Shown here: piece by piece, positions 38,801-42,812 of the stretch
How positions within the stretch are numbered: position 1 is the first letter of the stretch
Layout: each line of letters opens with the position of its first letter
NCBI GenBank assembly: GCA_947623455.1
Contig: OX392529.1
Location: 57,555,186 to 57,619,185 of the forward strand
Source of the DNA: Mimachlamys varia
Taxonomy: Eukaryota > Mollusca > Bivalvia > Pectinida > Pectinidae
DNA: 64,000 nt
Reading direction: 5' to 3'
Notes under the pieces: generated by a model
The model's database searches: none
The model's input: the letters and a program-made list of their open reading frames with translations, nothing else
Told to the model about the DNA's origin: nothing
Translations under genes and position numbers: made by a program

Positions 38801-41772
38801 TACATATATAGGCATATCGCTAGTATAGAGGTCATTTTTTTCAAACTTCAATTTATTGAAATAGTATACAAAAAATAAGTATATATATATTGATCCTAAA
38901 TTGTTACATTTACAGTATGCGTGATATTTCTTTTCAGTTAATTTGGACCCTCACCAATATGCACAGCATCGTGCACGTTATCATTCATTGCTAGAATACA
39001 AGCTATTAATAGGTTAACAGGATTAAGTTTATTGGGGTTGGATAAATCGACATTTTCAATAAACAATGTATTAACTGTAAGAATCCCTTCTTCTTGATGT
39101 GGCGCTATATACTGATTTCACATTTCAACTTGTTTAACAAAAGGAAAGTGATCTATTACCTCTGTATAATAAAGACAGGGAAACCCTCGGGAGAAGATTT
39201 ATAACTGAAATTCATAAATCTTACATGTACCTTGGGTTGAGATTTTTTTCTATTTCACACAGGGGTTATATATTGTATTAGTCCTTTCCCTAGCAAAAAC
39301 GGGGATACACATGTAAAGTTTGGGAAAAAGAAACTTCCTAGACCCCTTTATCACACTGCCCAGCTCTAGTTTAGTGAGTTTAATATTTAATGTTCCACTC
39401 GTCAAACAAGTGTTAATCAAAGACAATCGAGATTCTGATCGCGACTTTTGTTGTAGGTGTGACATGTGATACGACCATACCCAATGGGCTGATATCGTCC
39501 TTCTGTACGGGGGTAGTGGCTGAAACCTGTACGTATCAATGTAATTCCGGCTACCATAAGAACGTCGACCATTCCACAATCACCTGTCTCTCTACAGGCG
39601 TTTGGACGACATTACAAACGAACCTCTGTCTAGGTTAGTACATACTATACATGCCGCCATTGCGATAACTAAATAAAGCAAAATTCGTAATGTCTTTCTC
39701 GGTATATTTAATTAATTATATCCTCCCGTATATTTAAGATAAAGGACTATATATATAACACCTTTGTCTGTGATTGCGTGCGTATTTGCATGTCTGTGGG
39801 TCCGTGTAAACTTGTGTATACGATTTACCATGAACCCTTTGACAGTTATAGTGCATATTCAACCCATAGCATCACACTATTAAGTTCTGCATCGATTAGG
39901 TTTTTATGGTCATCGGTCAAGCTAAACGTCAAAGGTCATCCTTGGCCATTTTTGAATGTGCAGCTTTTGTAAAAGATATAATTTGAACCGCTTGCCTTTC
40001 TAAGTCCATATGTACCCAGTTGTACACTTGATAATATGTCGGTGATCATTGGTCAAGGTATATAGTTAAAGGTCACTGCTGACCACTTTGGTAATGAAAC
40101 GCAAGTGTAAAATCAGTTCTTCATATTCATCCCAAAACCTTGTATTGAAAATTTTGTAAAAAATTTGTGTACCTGATTAGATTTTTCAAGTCAACGGTCA
40201 AGGTTAAAGATTAAAGGTCACTATTGACCAACTTTCAATATATATTTAATAACCCCTTAATATACTTACCTCTCATTTTCTTAGGTTTTATAGACTATTT
40301 AAAAAACTCTGTTATAAAGATAACTATCTTTCGGCCTTTCTTTTAAAACAATCTTTAAGGAAATTGTACAGTTCCTTCCCTTGTCAGGGTATTTTGTTTA
40401 TTATACCAATATCGTTTAGTTTGATTGGATGTATTCATATTCTATGAAACTTACAGATTGGATAATAAGATATGTAGACTTAAAATATTCATATTAATCT
40501 AAACAGATGCAGTTGTAAATTAATATAGACTTTTATATTTCTCAAAAGCTTTGGTTTTAACTCGATTTAAATTGCTTAAAATGCCTTTGTTGATTTTATG
40601 TAATATAATGTAAAATAAAACGACACTTATTTGATATCACTTATTGGTAACATATCACACATTTACATGGCGGGTGTCGTCGATAAAGCAGTAGACACTT
40701 ACTCTTCCGGAACACCTGATCTTATTCTCTTGTACTTTTACGAGGGTGTCCATGTAAATCTTTCCTTTGTTACTATTTTGTCTCTAGTATAATCGATTTT
40801 GAGTTCGAATTAGGATTTTGTTGACGATTTGGTATTCTCTGATACTTTACATGAGCAGTATTATACTATATTATATTGTTGTCTAACCATTTAGTGGACA
40901 CCCCAGTTGCTGCAGCTGAATCGACAATACCGGTCATCGCCGGGGCAGCGGGTGCCGTGGTAGTCATATCAATTCTCATCGTCCTCGTCGTATGTTTATG
41001 GAAGAAGAAACGGTATCTATCGTCACGAATTCTAATGTGTTGTGCACAATTGGAAATGGTTTTCATCTACTCTCCGCTCTTCTATTAAGTTTATTTACAG
41101 TTAAATGTATTAATTTCTATAGTGTATATTGGTAAACCCCACATCCTAACAATAATAAGTCGATATCTAGATGACACAACATAGCATTTCTAAAAATATG
41201 TGATATTTCGTTGCAGTAAACCACAGACTTTCCAGGAGCCCATGTATTTGAGCAGCATGACCGGGCCCACAGCTGTTCAGAATCAGTATGGGTTACCTCA
41301 GGACATAAACCTCGCCGGCGCTGTTGGTCCACAAGTGGTGGTCACACCGCCTGCTATTTATGGTGAGAAGAACAACCCAGCCTATCTCCATCTACCAGAA
41401 CGGCGTGCAAGGTGTCCATCACCGGATCACGAGTACGCTGAGCTCCCGCCTGCGTACTCGCAGACAGATCCGAACTTCACCAATGATCATCAGGAAGACC
41501 AACCTAATCCATACGTTGACCCTGAACCTTTCGCCGGAAATTCCGCCTTTCTACAGGAGCGAAAAAACAGAAATAGTCTTCCAGTTAACACTCCACCGTC
41601 GACTATGTATCAGGGAGCCACGTCCCTGGAGAACGACAGTACTTCTCAGGAAAGTCCGTACTTATTGCCCTTCCATGAGAGCATGCGAGACGAACGTGAA
41701 GTCACAGGTGAAGACAATGCGACGTTCCAACATGCTCCACCTGGTTTGTCTGCCAATTCCCTACACAAGTAG
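5734..41772 (+). CDS. LRP-like single-pass receptor, 20 coding exons (whole gene)
   Basis: Twenty exons with GT-AG borders and matching phases join to 3,798 nt (1,265 residues). Domain order: signal peptide (1 to about 21); propeller 1 (about 25-303) and EGF (306-342); propeller 2 (343-614) and EGF (615-655); propeller 3 (656-941) and EGF (942-982); sushi (983-1041); transmembrane helix (about 1053-1077); tail to 1265. Propeller blades show YWTD-type variants (YCTD, FWSD, YWTD, YWTE, YWIS, YWIE, YWAS). By family knowledge, YWTD-propeller/EGF pairs act in ligand binding or release at the cell surface and NPxY tails in endocytosis. Three propeller-EGF modules recall LRP5/6 or LRP4, but LDL class A repeats were not seen and a sushi domain precedes the membrane. 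Ligand and pathway are unknown. Exon borders were placed by eye, so small exons could be missed. Confidence 0.9.
6070..6140. repeat. C-rich low-complexity tract in intron 1
   Basis: A run of ten Cs is followed by several CCCAACCC/CCCCACATCAAC units. It is simple-sequence DNA without coding signs. Confidence 0.7.
6525..8335. repeat. 59-bp minisatellite in intron 1, about 31 copies
   Basis: The unit is about 59 bp, running from ACCAGTTATACAGTGTATCC through GTGATCACCTGTAGC and TTTATTACC to CACGACGTC. Nearly every unit keeps the 8-bp palindrome GTGATCAC and a CRE-like GACGTCAC. A variant with GTAGACGTG at 7391 recurs at 7867, showing a 476-bp higher-order duplication. Open frames of 76-127 codons occur because the unit lacks stops in one frame. 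Confidence 0.95.
8618..11740. repeat. 22-bp minisatellite in intron 1, about 142 copies
   Basis: The unit is GTGTAATAGGTGTATCTGA plus CCA or GCA. On the minus strand three units (66 nt) equal 22 codons, which keeps a 1,072-codon frame open (8535-11753). The predicted peptide is only this 22-residue repeat, and its variants are replacement changes. Higher-order structure is clear: the rare GATGAATATGGG variant lies at 9817, 10653 and 11092, and AGGTTATCTG at 9641 and 10916, giving a 1,275-bp offset. Confidence 0.95.
11755..13330. other. Intron 1 remainder, no gene seen
   Basis: AT-rich sequence with short TA-dinucleotide runs near 12625. Only short chance open frames are present. I see no domain, RNA or repeat. 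Confidence 0.5.
13325..13470. repeat. Probable degenerate interspersed repeat
   Basis: TATCGCTTTATCACGACC with the following TCAAAGCAGTTCACAA, and the TCAAGATTTTCAAGG stretch near 13440, resemble ends of retroposed elements in other invertebrate genomes. This is an impression from memory, without a boundary or target-site duplication. Confidence 0.3.
13740..13985 (-). mobile_element. tRNA-derived SINE-like element
   Basis: Read on the minus strand, a tRNA-like head ends in GCGTTCGAGTCCCGACC, holding an RNA polymerase III B box (GTTCGAGTCC, about 13912-13924). An anticodon-arm-like stretch containing GGGCTCGTGATC precedes it. An unrelated body of about 160 bp follows towards 13740. Acceptor and D arms are poorly preserved, so this is a retroposed relic rather than a working tRNA gene. 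It lies in intron 1, 400 bp before exon 2. Confidence 0.5.
14384..14831 (+). CDS. Receptor exon 2: propeller 1, first blades
   Basis: The acceptor TTTTTTACAG and phase-1 join give EALITGFQSS at the mature N-terminus. It covers residues about 23-172. Blades include LFFYDYFTQTIYQI and DWITGNLYCTD, where the usual YWTD reads YCTD (Trp to Cys), leaving an odd unpaired cysteine. It ends ITVDPIGG in phase 2 at a GTTAGT donor. Its length (448 nt) matches exons 6+7 of propeller 2 with the intron absent. Confidence 0.88.
14832..14945. repeat. Tandem duplication of about 52 bp at start of intron 2
   Basis: A segment including ACATTTTTAATTTGTCTGAACC and ending in CAAAAGGGT occurs twice, starting next to the exon 2 donor. 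The copy junction creates GGGTAAGTATT at about 14877, a better donor match than the real GTTAGT. Confidence 0.8.
15040..15240 (+). repeat. Interspersed repeat, copy 1 of 3
   Basis: The diagnostic string TTTACATGGCGGGTGTCGTC followed by GATGAAGCAGAAGATGC recurs at 40660-40830 (same strand) and, inverted, at 26605-26690. All three copies lie in introns of the receptor gene. Homology continues to CGATTTTGAGTTCG at about 15201. I see no coding capacity and cannot name the family. Confidence 0.75.
15530..15845. repeat. Foldback element in intron 2
   Basis: The left arm from about 15532 (ATATCCAGGGGATACGCTCA onward) is the inverted complement of the right arm ending about 15837. Match is strong over about 65 nt and weaker inward. 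The right end lies about 70 bp upstream of the exon 3 acceptor. Confidence 0.7.
15910..16165 (+). CDS. Receptor exon 3: propeller 1, middle blades
   Basis: Opens in phase 2 after TTGTAG and closes in phase 0 at a GTTTGT donor (residues about 172-257). It holds two good YWTD blades, YMFWSDHYKGSPRIERAYLS and RRVYWTDRTRNTIERC. The following R/K-x-IERA patterns are typical of LDL-receptor class B repeats. Its 256 nt equal exons 8+9 (253 nt) with the same outer phases. Confidence 0.92.
16488..16632 (+). CDS. Receptor exon 4: propeller 1, last blade
   Basis: Phase 0 to phase 1; 145 nt (residues 258-305). The frame reads AHVCVTEEYQDMLVCMYKSS and later RQPYGLELFDKSRKQ; the P-[YF]-G-hydrophobic motif is usual where a propeller closes before an EGF domain. 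I chose the GTGCGT donor at 16633 because its phase 1 fits the EGF exon. The nearby GTATAA at 16637 would break the frame. It is the counterpart of exon 10 (148 nt, 0 to 1). Confidence 0.8.
16870..16955 (-). ncRNA. 5S rRNA-derived fragment (SINE or pseudogene)
   Basis: Read on the minus strand, GTTAAGCAACGGTGAGCGTG and then GTTGGATGGGTGACCGCCTG match the conserved central and 3' part of 5S rRNA. The 5' half is replaced by unrelated sequence, so it is not a functional 5S gene. It could be a 5S-derived SINE head or a 5S pseudogene. It lies in intron 4. Confidence 0.6.
17185..17416. repeat. 32-35-bp tandem repeats interrupted by a retroelement 3' end
   Basis: About four copies of TTTGACTGTTGGTGACTACA with flanking GGGCTGTATG lie just upstream of exon 5. 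Between copies, 17215-17308 carries AATAAAGTCTATTATTATTATTATT, a tail typical of short retroposed elements. GACTGTTGGTGACTACAGGG flanks the insert on both sides (17191 and 17309) as a possible target-site duplication, though a pre-existing tandem repeat is equally possible. Confidence 0.65.
17420..17530 (+). CDS. Receptor exon 5: EGF domain 1
   Basis: A symmetric phase 1-1 exon of 111 nt encodes one complete EGF module (residues 306-342). It has six cysteines in the order C-A-S-K-V-C, HHFC, ASCLC, VTC, and the family pattern GYSLQADG before the last cysteine. No calcium-binding D-x-[DN]-E signature is seen. It follows propeller 1 as in the LDL receptor and LRPs. Confidence 0.93.
17531..18254. 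other. Intron 5, nothing notable
   Basis: AT-rich intron with a GTATGT donor and a TTTGTAG acceptor. No repeat, RNA or embedded gene is seen. Confidence 0.6.
18255..18512 (+). CDS. Receptor exon 6: propeller 2, first blades
   Basis: Phase 1-1, 258 nt (residues 343-428), after TTTGTAG and before GTAAGG. It opens ADHDLPAKGLLLGNGTHICV and includes SVDVTSLNLFFADTRTRSLN, where the YWTD motif is degenerate (FFAD). It equals exon 12 of propeller 3 exactly in length and phase. Confidence 0.9.
18625..18695. repeat. Two copies of a 35-bp repeat
   Basis: TAACACATACTATACCCGAG followed by TATATTATCTGAAGG occurs twice in tandem and passes directly into the 49-bp array, sharing the CTGAAGGTAACACA border. 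Confidence 0.8.
18696..19136. repeat. 49-bp array of nine essentially identical copies
   Basis: Nine tandem 49-bp units, GAAGGTAACACAGTCATCCT through ATAGTGTTATTTGTTGTTTA, appear identical by eye until the final unit runs into unique sequence. This homogeneity contrasts with the divergent neighbouring arrays and suggests very recent expansion or an assembly artefact. Each unit holds GAAG|GTAACA, a donor-like string. Confidence 0.92.
19235..21735. repeat. 29-bp minisatellite in intron 6, about 86 copies
   Basis: The unit is GGTTGGCCTGACTGTTTATC plus TGTATGTTT. It is pyrimidine/guanine-rich and ends only about 26 bp before the exon 7 acceptor, so it occupies the usual branch-point region. Variants at GGCCTG/GGTCTG, TATC/TACC and GTTT/GGTT dominate. 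Confidence 0.95.
21762..21918 (+). CDS. Receptor exon 7: propeller 2, second blade group
   Basis: Phase 1 to 2, 157 nt (residues 429-480). It encodes GLAYDWVGRNLYWTEADTRN, the best class B signature in the gene, then SPSDVTVDPHGR. The acceptor CTTAATCAG is weak in pyrimidines, and the 29-bp array lies next to it. The donor is GTAAAT. Confidence 0.92.
22253..23362 (+). mobile_element. mariner (DD34D-type) transposon relic, copy 1
   Basis: Terminal repeats match: CGAGGGGTGCTCCA at the left and TGGAACACCCCTCG at the right, with TA at the right border and TT (decayed TA) at the left. The element is 1.11 kb and lies in intron 7 of the receptor, in the same orientation. The internal transposase is broken. 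A related copy lies inverted at 53725-54962. Confidence 0.9.
22443..23284 (+). pseudogene. mariner transposase pseudogene, copy 1
   Basis: The first 90 codons hold the paired helix-turn-helix DNA-binding region (RTVCRWVGKFSAG, HPGRPATTTT). A TGA at about 22713 replaces a CGA arginine kept in copy 2, a CpG-type C-to-T change. Translation resumes as FTVRQLARMTNLSLARVHAI and reaches the first catalytic Asp in GDETWVYYFEP. About 215 nt are then missing relative to copy 2, removing the second catalytic Asp (HDNAPAH). HPPYSPDLAPCDYFLF with the third Asp remains, and another stop follows EKCF. It cannot encode active transposase. Confidence 0.9.
23940..24345. repeat. Interspersed repeat of about 400 bp in intron 7
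   Basis: ACTTCACGAAAATCGGACGA, ATGGCGGCCATTTTGTTG and a second AAATCGGATAATATC module are typical of non-coding dispersed repeats I recall from molluscan introns (the 'gaaaatcgg / ggccattttg' style). It ends in an A-rich AGAAGAAGAAGTAAAACC stretch. No open frame. The family assignment is from memory only. Confidence 0.5.
24680..24820 (+). CDS. Receptor exon 8: propeller 2, third blade
   Basis: Phase 2-2, 141 nt (residues 481-527), after CCGTGCAG and before a GTAAGA donor. It begins RMLYWISGLGTPQNTIQGMS, a class B blade with WIS for WTD. It closes LTALFYDTTGNR, which leads into the next LYW blade across the intron. Confidence 0.9.
25374..25485 (+). CDS. Receptor exon 9: propeller 2, fourth blade
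   Basis: Phase 2 to 0, 112 nt (residues 528-565), bounded by TTATTTTACAG and GTACGT. It encodes RLYWIEGGTLKSSLGIGSDI, a clear class B repeat, and ends QLIIYK. Exons 8+9 correspond to exon 3 of propeller 1. Confidence 0.9.
25588..26050. repeat. 31-bp minisatellite in intron 9 with donor-like units
   Basis: About 15 units of AAGTAAGTTTATGGTTTAAC plus AGACAGACACA. Nearly every unit contains AAAGTAAGT, a near-perfect 5' splice-site sequence, within 600 bp downstream of the real exon 9 donor. Confidence 0.95.
26195..26355. repeat. 33-bp minisatellite abutting the exon 10 acceptor
   Basis: Four to five units of GTATATTTATCGTAAATTGT plus GCTTTTCGTCAAT. The last unit is truncated and changed to GTATATTTATAG, which is the exon 10 acceptor used here. 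The splice site therefore sits inside the array's final copy. Confidence 0.88.
26356..26503 (+). CDS. Receptor exon 10: propeller 2, last blade
   Basis: Phase 0 to 1, 148 nt (residues 566-614). It encodes YYIVWISFASSQ and ends DGFGDVTGMAVFDKTIQ, the blade that closes a propeller before EGF. Only this frame is open, and it needs the TTTATAG acceptor at 26355; the later CATAG at 26371 would shift the frame. The donor is CAG|GTCAGG. Confidence 0.78.
26605..26690 (-). repeat. Interspersed repeat, copy 2 of 3 (inverted)
   Basis: The inverted complement contains GATGAAGCAGAAGATGC and TTACATGGCGACTGTC, matching the copies at 15040 and 40660. It is shorter than those and has no coding capacity. Confidence 0.7.
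26788..31115. repeat. 46/48-bp minisatellite in intron 10, about 91 copies, hairpin in each unit
   Basis: The unit runs GCCAGCCATAACACCTACCC, then ATAGTCTTCAACACTATGAG and AACAAGGT (48 bp), or a 46-bp form ending AACAGAT. Each unit contains CATAGT-CTTCAAC-ACTATG, a 6-bp stem with a 7-nt loop; the loop varies (CAAC/CATC) while the stem is kept in almost all copies. Block duplications occur, for example a 190-bp block at about 27600 and 27790. Open frames exist on both strands because 48 is a multiple of three. Confidence 0.96.
31478..31600 (+). CDS. Receptor exon 11: EGF domain 2
   Basis: Symmetric phase 1-1, 123 nt (residues 615-655), after ATATCACAG and before GTAATA. The six cysteines fall in PCAVLNGGCSQIC, RCAC and RSC, with GYTLQSDE before the last. 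N-G-G-C-S is the usual LRP EGF signature. No calcium-binding consensus. Confidence 0.95.
31601..32106. other. Intron 11, nothing notable
   Basis: AT-rich intron of 506 bp. No repeat, RNA or gene is seen. Confidence 0.6.
32107..32364 (+). CDS. Receptor exon 12: propeller 3, first blades
   Basis: Phase 1-1, 258 nt (residues 656-741), matching exon 6 in size and phases. It reads GTLVYIPEPPLTNNFLLVPD and then DPASQYVYWTEANLKVIRRS, a well-kept class B blade. The acceptor TTAAACAAG is pyrimidine-poor. The donor GTATGT leaves phase 1 and fits exon 13. Confidence 0.88.
32812..33016 (+). CDS. Receptor exon 13: propeller 3, second blade group
   Basis: Phase 1 to 2, 205 nt (residues 742-809), from TGTCACTGCAG to GTAAGT. 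It encodes PERLAIDFTTGNLFYTTSVY. The next residues, GDPKGGDGKVG, form a Gly/Asp-rich insertion that explains why it is 48 nt longer than its counterpart exon 7. It ends LLVFPKDG. Confidence 0.9.
33017..33636. other. Intron 13, nothing notable
   Basis: AT-rich intron of 620 bp without recognisable repeat, RNA or gene. Confidence 0.6.
33637..33776 (+). CDS. Receptor exon 14: propeller 3, third blade
   Basis: Phase 2 to 1, 140 nt (residues 810-856). It encodes LLIWSGTDFDGPETVGTIYK, a class B blade with IWSG for YWTD, then NNPQGLAIDHE, the usual 'P-x-G-[IL]-A-[IV]-D' link. The donor is AAA|GTAATA. Confidence 0.88.
33917..34165 (+). mobile_element. tRNA-derived SINE with conserved core
   Basis: The head GGTGGTCGGGTGATGTAGTG keeps tRNA-like form, with a perfect B box GGTTCGATTCC (33972-33982), a CGGGG/CCCCG T stem and GGTGGT/ACCACC acceptor pairing. 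The body contains TCTCCGGGTACTCCGGTTTC, shared with the SINE at 46786. The end has AATAAATAAAG. I think the core belongs to a widespread metazoan SINE superfamily (MetaSINE-like), from memory. It is inserted in intron 14. Confidence 0.75.
34470..34600 (+). pseudogene. Non-LTR retrotransposon ORF2 C-terminal remnant
   Basis: The frame ends SCFPRTIVDWNSKSVDV, then TSITSSDPSLQTVQK and a stop. The F-P-R-T-I-x-x-W-N core with a following S-L-x-x-[FV] is the hallmark C-terminus of many LINE ORF2 proteins. The open frame extends back to 34337 without clear homology. It is a short 3' piece in intron 14. Confidence 0.6.
34749..34893 (+). CDS. Receptor exon 15: propeller 3, fourth blade
   Basis: Phase 1 to 2, 145 nt (residues 857-904). 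It encodes TERVYWASNDGVEYSDLSGN and ends VIYYTGRNTR. Two donors are possible. GTACGT at 34894 is chosen because its phase 2 fits exon 16; GTAGAA at 34881 would break the frame. Confidence 0.87.
34894..35544. other. Intron 15, nothing notable
   Basis: AT-rich intron of 651 bp. No repeat or gene is seen. Confidence 0.6.
35545..35654 (+). CDS. Receptor exon 16: propeller 3, closing blade
   Basis: Phase 2 to 1, 110 nt (residues 905-941), from CTTTTCAG to GTAATA. It encodes KVVKIDKNTGANIHWLDNTP and then FSIDLYSGQQQ. The usual P-[YF]-G closing motif is not obvious. Exons 14-16 total 395 nt against 401 nt for exons 8-10, so the last third of the propeller is conserved in length. Confidence 0.87.
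35701..35723. repeat. Perfect 10-bp-arm hairpin in intron 16
   Basis: AACACTAGGA-ATA-TCCTAGTGTT is a perfect inverted repeat with a 3-nt loop. It lies 46 bp after the exon 16 donor in a 209-bp intron. Confidence 0.85.
35864..35986 (+). CDS. Receptor exon 17: EGF domain 3
   Basis: Phase 1-1, 123 nt (residues 942-982), ending at a GTGAGT donor. Six cysteines fall in ACTNNGMCEVFC, TCAC and RSC, with GVYLQSDR before the last. Two in-frame acceptors lie 9 nt apart (before 35864 and before 35873). The second would drop V-N-S only; I used the first. Confidence 0.92.
36225..37285. repeat. About 146-bp tandem element with ERE-like and DR1 motifs, seven units
   Basis: Units begin TTGTCCGGGCTCTATCTCC (near 36283, 36429, 36575, 36721, 36868, 37026 and 37171) and carry GGGAAGGCGGTGTGTCGCG. 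Six units hold a perfect GGTCAnnnTGACC palindrome and, 20-30 bp on, TGACCTCTGACCT. A TCCGTCCGTCCGTCC tract leads the array. The last unit is degenerate at 37270 and passes straight into a retrotransposon fragment. The element looks like an interspersed intron repeat. Confidence 0.92.
36381..37156. promoter_or_regulatory. Cluster of hormone-receptor-like half-site pairs
   Basis: Perfect GGTCAnnnTGACC (IR3, the estrogen-response-element consensus) lies at 36381, 36527, 36673, 36819, 36968 and 37124. Each is followed by TGACCT-C-TGACCT, a perfect DR1 on the minus strand, at 36401, 36547, 36693, 36839, 36998 and 37144. The motifs are seen; receptor binding is inference. They may simply be hitchhiking sequence of the repeat. 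Confidence 0.5.
37290..37547 (+). pseudogene. LINE endonuclease (EEP domain) fragment
   Basis: An open frame from about 37293 reads TNILVVGDFNMDFAKMDSLQ and later LDLVFSSKLFPV, closing with FFSDHHLINIQYC and a stop. GDFN and SDHHLI are the two conserved C-terminal motifs of the apurinic-like endonuclease of non-LTR retrotransposons. The N-terminal endonuclease, reverse transcriptase and tail are missing. Confidence 0.8.
37548..38150. other. Intron 17 segment, possible interspersed repeat
   Basis: The segment near 37612-37700 (AAACCTGTCTATAAAGGATA and TGTCCTTTATATAGAG) resembles a dispersed repeat. The remainder is unremarkable and has no gene. Confidence 0.35.
38155..38690. repeat. 24-bp minisatellite in intron 17, about 22 copies
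   Basis: The unit is TGTGCGATATCTGTGATAGC plus AAAC, with GATATC/GATGTC and CTGTGA/CTATGA variants. Since 24 is a multiple of three, frames stay open on both strands (194 and 186 codons) without coding constraint. Confidence 0.95.
38700..39456. other. Intron 17 remainder, nothing notable
   Basis: AT-rich sequence up to the TTTTGTTGTAG acceptor of exon 18. No gene or repeat is seen. Confidence 0.55.
39457..39633 (+). CDS. Receptor exon 18: sushi (CCP) domain
   Basis: Symmetric phase 1-1, 177 nt (residues 983-1041). It encodes VTCDTTIPNGLIS, ETCTYQCNSGYHK, STITCLSTGVWTT and LC. The NG, C-x-Y-x-C-N-x-G-Y, T-C and G-x-W landmarks are those of the complement-control-protein fold. There are six cysteines instead of four; SFC and ETC form a likely extra pair, a variant known in invertebrate CCP domains. 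Confidence 0.93.
39634..40640. other. Intron 18, no gene seen
   Basis: AT-rich intron. Repeated AAGGTCA-type strings (near 39930, 40067 and 40213, in CAAAGGTCATC, TAAAGGTCACT and similar) suggest an old dispersed repeat. No exon-like frame for an extra domain was found. Confidence 0.5.
40655..40835 (+). repeat. Interspersed repeat, copy 3 of 3
   Basis: TTTACATGGCGGGTGTCGTC followed by GATAAAGCAGTAGACAC, then ACTCTTCCGGAACACCTGAT and TATAATCGATTTTGAGTTCG. It is collinear with the copy at 15040 and lies just before exon 19. Confidence 0.75.
40895..41012 (+). CDS. Receptor exon 19: transmembrane segment
   Basis: Phase 1 to 2, 118 nt (residues 1042-1080). A short juxtamembrane stretch (VDTPVAAAEST) is followed by a hydrophobic span from IPVIAGAAGAVVV to VLVVCLW and then KKKR as stop-transfer. 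GAAGA small-residue packing may favour helix pairing. A second in-frame CAG acceptor (before 40916) would remove seven juxtamembrane residues. Confidence 0.9.
41217..41772 (+). CDS. Receptor exon 20: cytoplasmic tail and stop
   Basis: 556 nt, phase 2, with TAG at 41770-41772 (residues 1081-1265). The tail carries NPAY (1134-1137), the clathrin-adaptor and PTB-binding motif of LDL-receptor tails. It also has YAEL (1154-1157, a Yxx-hydrophobic sorting motif) running straight into PPAY (1158-1161, the WW-domain/Nedd4-type motif). It is rich in Pro, Ser and acidic residues with no enzymatic domain. Functions of the motifs are from family knowledge. Confidence 0.93.
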
Positions 41773-41806
41773 TCCGTAGTCCTCGCATCGTAAGAGAGCA
41801 CACATG

Positions 41807-42785
41807 ATTCCCTTACAGGTATACACATCCGTCTAACCACATAGTTCCCTTACAGGTACACACATCCGTCTAACCACATAATTCCCTAACAGGTATACAC
41901 ATCCGTCTAACCACATAATTCCCTAACAGGTATACACATCCGTCTAACCACATAGTTCCCTTACAGGTACACACATCCGTCTAACCACATAATTCCCTAA
42001 CAGGTATACACATCCGTCTAACCACATAATTCCCTTACAGGTAATCACATCCGTCTAACCACATGATTCCCTTACAGGTATACACATCCGCCTAACCACA
42101 TGATTCCCTTACAGGTATACACATCCGTCTAACCACATAGTTCCCTTACAGGTACACACATCCGTCTAACCACATAATTCCCTAACAGGTATACACATCC
42201 GTCTAACCACATAATTCCCTAACAGGTATACACATCCGTCTAACCACATAGTTCCCTTACAGGTACACACATCCGTCTAACCACATAATTCCCTAACAGG
42301 TATACACATCCGTCTAACCACATAATTCCCTTACAGGTAATCACATCCGTCTAACCACATGATTCCCTTACAGGTATACACATCCGTCTAACCACATAAT
42401 TCCCTAACAGGTATACACATCCGTCTAACCACATAATTCCCTTACAGGTATACACATCCGTCTAACCACATGGTTCCCTAACAGGTAATCACATCCGTCT
42501 AACTAGTCCTCGCATCGTGAGAGGGCCCCACATGATTCCCTAGCAGTTCTTTGTATACACATCCGTCTAACCACATGATTCCCTAGCAGTTCTTTGTATA
42601 CACATCCGTCTAACCACATGATTCCCTAGCAGGTCTTTGTATACACATCCGTCTAACCACATGATTCCCTAGCAGGTCTTTGTATACACATCCGTCTAAC
42701 CACATGATTCCCTAGCAGTTCTTTGTATACACATCCGTCTAACCACATGATTCCCTAGCAGGTCTTTGTATACACATCCGTAGCT
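41807..42785. repeat. 37-bp then 43-bp minisatellite behind the stop codon
   Basis: About 18 units of CACATAGTTCCCTTACAGGT plus ACACACATCCGTCTAAC (37 bp) are followed from about 42530 by six 43-bp units with CCTAGCAGTTCTTTG. The segment next to the stop codon (AGTCCTCGCATCGTAAGAG, 41778) recurs at 42505, so the array grew from 3'-UTR sequence. Units hold CTAAC, a short pyrimidine run and ACAG|GT. Confidence 0.95.
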
Positions 42786-42812
42786 TCTTGGTAACGATTA
42801 CATTTACATTTA

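Noticed and set aside
39634..40894. Hidden LDL class A exon between sushi and membrane
   Set aside because: No Cys-rich open frame with D-x-x-D-x-S-D-E character was found, and exon 18 to 19 phases match directly.
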